A DNA stretch of 64,000 bases from the NCBI GenBank assembly GCA_026027325.1, contig JAMSLZ010000010.1, forward strand, positions 1,338,359 through 1,402,358. Reading direction: 5' to 3'. Below are positions 57,759-64,000 of this stretch, piece after piece. The position numbers and the translations under genes were made by a program. This DNA is from Actinomucor elegans. Taxonomy: Eukaryota > Mucoromycota > Mucoromycetes > Mucorales > Mucoraceae. Below the pieces are notes generated by a model. It did no database searches and was not told the DNA's origin. It saw nothing but the letters and a program-made list of their open reading frames with translations. Position 1 is the first letter of the stretch. Every line of letters starts with the position of its first letter.

Positions 57759-58993
57759 TTCGAAAAGGGCCACAAAGATGAACATTACTCGCTTGTAGCC
57801 CCTATATAAAAGGTCTATATATGGCTTATGACCGAGAACTGGCAGGAGATTGGGACTGATAAACGTGCTATTCAGTTAAAACAAAATGATACTTCTCATT
57901 CTAACATGTACCTTAATAACTTCAGATTGTTTCGAGAAGACCTTAGAATAACCGATCTTATTGAATTACCTAGGGCTGAATATGTCAATAAATGACTCAG
58001 AGCTCATACTTGGAAGATGCGTCAGTCGGGCTTTTCTTTAAATACTCGTGCTAATCAATTCTTTACTCGAAAACATGGCAGTTGACTCTAACAGGAAAAA
58101 ACTTTGCATAGTTCGCATCATCAAAAAAGTGTGACGCGTATTACTTTGAAAAAAGAAATAAGTCGGAATGCAATACACATGGTGTATAATCCGAGAACAA
58201 TAGATCCTTAGTGTAATTCATGTAAAACCAGAACATATATGGCCATTTATCACTGTGCACGGCACCTAAAGAAATTTAATTACCGGACGCCTGTCATTGA
58301 AGGTGATCAGAATAGATCTCTGTATTTCAACGAGCAATGCGCATATGCAATGCTTGTATATTAAAGAACAAAATCCACCTGAAACAGTAGCCAATGCTGA
58401 GTATACATACCTTCTAGGTAGCTCCTTTTGACGGTTTCATTTTCTATGAGTAAGATTCCTTCCTCGATCAGAGTGCAGATTTGAAGGAGTTCATATCATA
58501 TATATTATATACTATGTATTATATAGATGATCTAAACGGCTTTCCGAAAGTCTAAAGGAGTTTTTTTTTATATTTTTTTTTTATACATCCCTTGACATTA
58601 TAAACTACATACGCCATCACTATATGGCCCAGAACACATTATGCGATTTAAGAATCTCAGAACAAACTATAGTGTTTTCATATCCGCATATGCATGAATA
58701 AAATGTCAAGTTTCCTAGAAAGTACTGTTCACCCTTTTGCTTGTCTGCATCCCGATATTATCCATATTATATTTCTTTGCATATGTATACCAAAAAAAGT
58801 TAGAAGTCTTTCAAGAAGCTAAGCGAAGAAGCTGATTGGTAAAGCGTGAATTATCATCTGCTCGATTTTCAAAATGTTAAGCATGAGCGAGTTAAATGGT
58901 ATAGTTCAAACTACAGTAATAGAGTTATTCTCTGGGGTCTCTAGTGTCTGCCTATGCGTTTATAAAGCAATCGATGCTTTATTCATTGGAAAA

Positions 58994-59032
<39 letters not shown>

Positions 59033-60409
59033 TACAATTTACCCGGAAATCGTAATTATCTCGGTCCGTTATCGATTCAGGTACGATCGATGATTAGACA
59101 TATTGTTTCTATATATATTATAAATATATATATATTCTGCTGTTGAATTAGCTATATTGTGATTTTATTGGCCTTTTTGGCGCATGAAATCATTTATGGG
59201 GTAGTTACCATCTTTAAATTTTAAACCGCCATCTAAACAAATAATATAAAGTTTCGTCAACAGAGATGTGCACAATGGAGTGGACTTTTCAATAAACACA
59301 ATAACAAATTATATCACAGTGATAACGCTCTAGGCAGCTCCGCCTATTATAATCTTCTACAAGTACTCCTTCGTTAGAAAAAAAAATTAACTTCTCTATA
59401 ACTCTGCTGACACCACTAGATGAAAATAAGCCGCTATTTTTGTGTAAAGATAGTTTTGAATTATAAATATGCGCGAACAAAAAAAAAACCGCTTGATTTT
59501 GAAATTGGCATGATGAACTAATCAATACAAGGAGATTTCTGCAGATTTCATCTCAAGATTGCGTTCATTAACTTGTACATGCTTAAAAAAGCTGTTACTT
59601 TTATTAAATTCTATGATTTCTTATCATGTTGCATACATTTACTAATTTATAATATTCAATTTACCAAATGGTTGAATTTTTTTTTTTTTTTTTTGTATAT
59701 GAAAGCTTTACCCATCAACTGATATCAACAGCCAATGCTATTTTAAACATATTACTATGTTATTATACTGGATATACTATGTATATTCCTTCGATTTGAT
59801 CAATTTATAATCCCATAACAGCTATTTGTTCCTCTTCAAGCACATAGTTTTTAGTTAACAGCTCTGATACTAACACGACAACAGCATCTAGGGCTCTCAA
59901 TGGGGATAGTTTAGCAATTTTTTAGCCTAGTATAGAAATTTTGGGAGACTAGTGCAGTAAAGGGCCTTTAATATTCAGAAATGAAAAAGAAAACGAGTTT
60001 ATTTATCAAATCTGATTTTAATAAATCTTCTAATGGATGCAGTTGTTCACTTTGAGCATGGGGCATTTTTGAGATGAGACATTCGATTATCTATCAAGAG
60101 AACATTACGCACACACATATATATATTTGACTCTAAGTCCAGGAAGAGGATCGTAACCAGGGCTCGATAACATGAAGGGGTGGTTCTTAGCTAGCAGCAT
60201 GCACATTTTGCTTCCTCAGCCATTCCTACGAGCTTCTGGTAAACCCCATCACCAGTGATAGTCGCCAAGCTACCGCTCATATGTGGCATTACATTTATAT
60301 AGCCATTATAAATTATATACAATTTATTGTTCATCTTTAATAACATAGCATTTTCATTGTAGTTCAGTCAAGTAAAGATGTCTGGTAGATACATCAGTTT
60401 ATTCTGAAT

Positions 60410-60475
60410 ATAGAACATTTGTCAGATGAAGCAGCATTTGACCAAGAACTATTGAAGGATCAACAAATCATATTT
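60410..60475 (-). repeat. Dispersed repeat copy
   Basis: Minus strand reads GATCCTTCAATAGTTCTTGG, then TCAAATGCTGCTTCATCTG and TATTCAGAATAAACTGATG. Confidence 0.6.
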
Positions 60476-60589
60476 AGTTTGTATAAACTATATGAAGTTT
60501 GCTGTCAATTATTAATATCATAATATACTTGATGCGCTTTGATCAAATAAAACGCCTGGTACATGTGGTGATGTGTTTTAAACATGTAG

Positions 60590-60640
60590 TAATCAGATGC
60601 AACATTGAATCGGAATCAGCCGAAAAATCTACACTTGTTT
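60590..60640 (-). repeat. Dispersed repeat copy
   Basis: Minus strand reads AGATTTTTCGGCTGATTCCG, then ATTCAATGTTGCATCTGATT. Confidence 0.65.
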
Positions 60641-60836
60641 CAATTTCTGGCTCCGATATAGAAACCCAAGATCGCAGATCTCTACACCAATCTCAATTTT
60701 AATGACGCTTCTCATTATTACATGTTCAAAGTACATCGCCACATGTACCAGACATTTTATTTGGTCAAAGCGCATCAAGTAAACTGTGCTGTTAATGACT
60801 GATATTACATTTCATATTTGAAAACAAAACATGATC

Positions 60837-60920
60837 TATAGATCTCTCGTTAATCTTGATCAGATGTCGCATCCGACAAGTATTCCATATTCAAAATGAA
60901 TTACTGCATCTGCTGAAATA
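60837..60920 (+). repeat. Dispersed repeat copy
   Basis: Keeps TAGATCTCTCGTTAATCTTG, then ATCAGATGTCGCATCCGA and CATATTCAAAATGAATTACTGC. One of the more complete copies. Confidence 0.65.
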
Positions 60921-62143
60921 TTTATTAAAGCGCTGCTTTTTTTTTGCCACTAAGCTTGCTTCTTTTTTAATTTTGCAAATTAAAGGCTCTTATGTTGCTT
61001 CATCATAGAGTCCATTATTCAAAAGATTAAGACTTAATAAACTACAATTGCAACGCCTTCTGGTTATGTTTTGATGCATTGTAAGCCTCCTTACAGGCGG
61101 TAGATGACTATATACAAACAATACAAGCATAACATTCTCATCTCTAAATGGTATAAAGAATAATATCCAGGAACGTATGGAAACTAAACTGAACAAATGA
61201 CCGATGCACTCTCTACATTTAGTCTTATTACTATGAGACATGGCTGATGGATCTATAGATCACACCCGTTTCATATCTTTTTATGTTTTAAAGCAGATGA
61301 ATAAAAAAAAAGTGTCATTTGCACACAAGGAAACATTGGATTTATGCTTCCACACATCAGTTCCAATGGCGTTATGATAGGCCTCATCAGTAGTGATATA
61401 AATAATTCAAGATGTAGATTAAAGGTCTTGTTATGGCTTCTAACCAATAGCAGTATCTAGTAATAGCCATACTTGATTGATGTAACTGCAAATTCTTAAA
61501 TAATGACCTGTCGCAAATAGTTACACTGCGTAGCACCTTTCCAAAGAACAATCAATCATGAAATGTCGCGATTTATCATCTGATTTCAGAGATTTTTTTA
61601 TAATTCAATGCGTAAAGCGGCTCGGGAACTTGACCCTGTAGAGAGAAAACCATGTTTGTATACGTATATTCATCTAGTGAAAAGCAAAGCAATCAATCCG
61701 ATAGCAATGTTTACACTAGGTATAGCTGTTTTTATATACCACAGAAATTTGCAATGACAAAAGGTATCTGAACATGTATTTACATATCCGAAACAAGAAG
61801 GGGTAGACAAGTATCATCTTTTGTTATGTTGGTACATAATTCCCAATTGAGATTATAAGATTGCTACGTTGGTATATTTAGATTTTACCTTTTTATCTAG
61901 ATAGGTCATCGTTCAAAGTCTGTTTTTGTTACGCTTTAGATCAGCCTATTAGATGGATCATTTACAAGTCAATTTTGTAGATCTAGATTTACCGAAAGGC
62001 CATCCTCAAAGTTTCTAGACAGACTATTTACAAAGTAATAAAAAAATTGATGGGTTTTTTTTTATTCATGTAAATCAATAATAAATGTTTTTATAGATAG
62101 CAATGGGGTATTTCATAAAGATATATAGAAAGATATATAGGAA

Positions 62144-63991
62144 TTAAGACTGAAGAAGGGAAGGATTGTTGTGAATCATGTCCTTTTCAATAGCCTCAAT
62201 AGCGTCGGACACCTTTCTAAACAGATTCACTTGGCCTACTAGATCCAGTAAACCAGATTTTCTGAATAGGGCTAATGGCTTCTCTCTTAGTCGAACGAAA
62301 TAAACCTTGATGTCACGAGCATGATAGGCTTCAACGATTTCACCCAAGATTTGAACAGCACTATAATATTGATTAGTTTTTTGAGTCTTCAATATCTAAT
62401 GATAAACTGTACCTAGCGTCAATTTCGGGCATGTTATCCACGTCAAAGATCATATAAGAAAGACCCCCAAGACGAGGGCTTTCAGAAGGATGAATAGACA
62501 TATCACCAAACTGTTCCAAACGACGCAATCTATCCTTCAATTGACCTAAATGAATAGATAAGTTTACTTTGCTACAAAGCATCAATGTGCGTTTTTACCT
62601 GTATTGGCAAAGAAAAGGGGTTCATCAATACGAACAATGAGAACATCTTCAAGATGTTCCACTACATCAGGGTCATCTTGGATGGGTCTAAACTTATTGT
62701 TGGTGCCCTTGACTCGGCCCTATCGTTTGTGTAAAGCCATGAATAAACCGTACCCATCTTTTTTTTTTTTTTTTTTTTTTGTATGACTTACCATGATGGA
62801 AATGCGAGGGTAACTGGTTTCCTTGATGGTCAGGAGCAGAGACAATGTCACAGCGAGTAATGTACCAAACTCCAAGGAAATAATGATGGTAGCAAAGAAG
62901 GTAACCGACAGTAAACCAAGATCACGCCAAGCGCCAATCTTGAAGATGAAATGAAGATCTTCAGGCAATTCGCCCAAGAGCGAAAGAACAGCAATAAAAA
63001 TGATGGAGGACAATACGCATTTAGGCAAGTAGTAGAAATAAGGAAGCAAAAAGAAAATGGCCAACAAAGCAACGATACCAGAGATTAAACTGGCCATTTG
63101 AGTACGTGCACCTGCCTTGTCATTGATCTTACTACGTGCTACCTATTGAAAAAATAAAATAAAAAATCAGCGATCCCTCATTCTATGCGAATATCTATAG
63201 ACTTACCGAGCCAAAAGCAGGGATACCTTGGAAAACTCCACTAGCAATATTAGCTACGCCTAAAGCCACTAATTCACGATTGGCACTGACAGAATAATTG
63301 TGCTTGGTCGAATAGGTCTTTGCAATCACAACTGATTCTACAAAACCAATGATAGCAATCATAGCAGCAGTAATCAACATATCTTTCATATGTTTGGATT
63401 CAGGGAAGGCAGGAATAGAGGGCAGTGGCACACCTTTACTATCAATATTACCCAAGATAGCCAAACCTTGGTTCTCCCAATCAAAAATGTAGGTTAAAAT
63501 CGACGAAGCAATGACAACCAATAATACTTCAGGAAGCAATTGAAACCATCGAAACCTTGTCACCTTGGACTTGGTTACACGCGCTATCGTTAAAAATGCA
63601 ACAGATGCAGCGGAAACGGAAGCGGTCAAAACGTGTGAATATTGGATATTCTTGATCAGAAACAAGAACCGAGCAATCGAACTAGAAGCTTCAGTGATGC
63701 CGTTATGTTCACTCAGTTTTGCAAGGCCCAAAAGAATGATGCCTTGCTGAAGGGCTACTACAAGACCCAAGCCTGAAATGAAACCACGTAAAAGAGCTCG
63801 GCTCATCAAACTATCCAAGAATCCAAGACGGAAAATGCCCAACAAGAATGTAAAGATACCGACAAAGATGGTCATCAAACAAGCCCAGGCTAAAGGATCC
63901 ACATGACTGTCTTCATCACCTTGGTTGATTTGAGCAATAGAGGATCCGACCAATAACGATAGAGTTGCTTCAGGTCCAACAGACATTTGTC
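62144..63991 (-). CDS. SulP/SLC26-type anion transporter with STAS domain (partial, 5' end outside)
   Basis: Five minus-strand exons are visible (63991-63207, 63142-62792, 62719-62599, 62545-62413, 62360-62144). The first begins at an acceptor GATAG at 63992-63993, so the N-terminus lies beyond the window and the MSVGPEA methionine is internal. SulP proteins move sulfate or related anions across membranes. Seen here: the SVGPEATLSLLVGSS transporter motif, eight or more hydrophobic helices, the PAFGSVARSKINDKAGARTQ signature, and a C-terminal STAS domain (MIFDVDNMPEIDASAVQILG). The variant opening resembles the Ypr003c/Ygr125w group of fungal SulP proteins more than Sul1/Sul2; that is from memory and uncertain. 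Intron 2 carries a T run of about 22 bases on the plus strand. Confidence 0.93.
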
Positions 63992-64000
63992 TATCACACA

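Larger units (their letters stand above)
57759..62143. other. Gene-poor interval (4.4 kb)
   Basis: Includes a T run of about 32 bases at 58998-59029, an 18-base T run near 59678, several dispersed repeat copies at 60410-60920, and no supported gene. Confidence 0.55.

Noticed and set aside
1..64000. CRISPR arrays, prokaryotic operons or ribosomal RNA
   Set aside because: No regularly spaced palindromic repeat units and no rRNA-like stretch were seen; the gene structure is eukaryotic throughout.

Overview
The window looks like nuclear DNA of an early-diverging, filamentous fungus, most likely Mucoromycota (Mucorales-like). The reasons are AT-rich DNA, genes cut by many short introns (about 50-100 bp) with GTAAGT-like donors and TAG acceptors, very long A/T homopolymers inside introns, an Arf-GEF/PAK/eIF4G/PP4 gene set of clear fungal type, and a gene density of about one gene per 5 kb. 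The species was not identified.

Layout. 1-102 is the 3' end of an unidentified gene. 252-4545 (+) is a Sec7-PH Arf guanine-nucleotide exchange factor. About 4787-5700 (-) holds a probable decayed gene. 6433-7596 (-) is an HMG-box (MATA-type) regulator, divergent from uroporphyrinogen-III synthase at 8180-8995 (+). About 5 kb with almost nothing follows, then a cytochrome P450 (13915-15937, -), another gene-poor stretch with a 257-bp MITE (17358-17614), eIF4G (20812-25097, +), a Cla4-type PAK kinase (27192-29642, -) and a second, paralogous P450 (31500-33544, -).

34203-39441 is a complete CACTA-type DNA transposon. It has 14-bp terminal inverted repeats, a 3-bp GTC target-site duplication, an uninterrupted six-exon tnp2-like transposase (930 aa), a divergent two-exon accessory gene (201 aa) and 39-bp subterminal tandem repeats. 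The MITE at 17358 shares its ends.

41005-44298 (+) is the PP4 regulatory subunit 3 (SMEK/Psy2). It is followed by a small RVxF-bearing protein (45638-46030, -), a Kelch-BTB protein (46939-49047, -), an AAAP-type amino-acid transporter with a long hydrophilic loop (51114-53670, +), a tRNA-Ile(AAT) (54479-54552, -), about 7.6 kb of gene-poor DNA with two candidate microproteins, and the 3' part of a SulP/STAS anion transporter (62144 to the window end, -).

The genes do not form an operon-like pathway; most are housekeeping or signalling genes. The less ordinary content is mobile or repetitive: the CACTA element with its MITE derivative, and an unnamed dispersed repeat of roughly 90 bp with about 20 diverged copies on both strands, confined to the gene-poor intervals. 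All exon structures were read by hand and checked for frame continuity, but no database comparison was possible.
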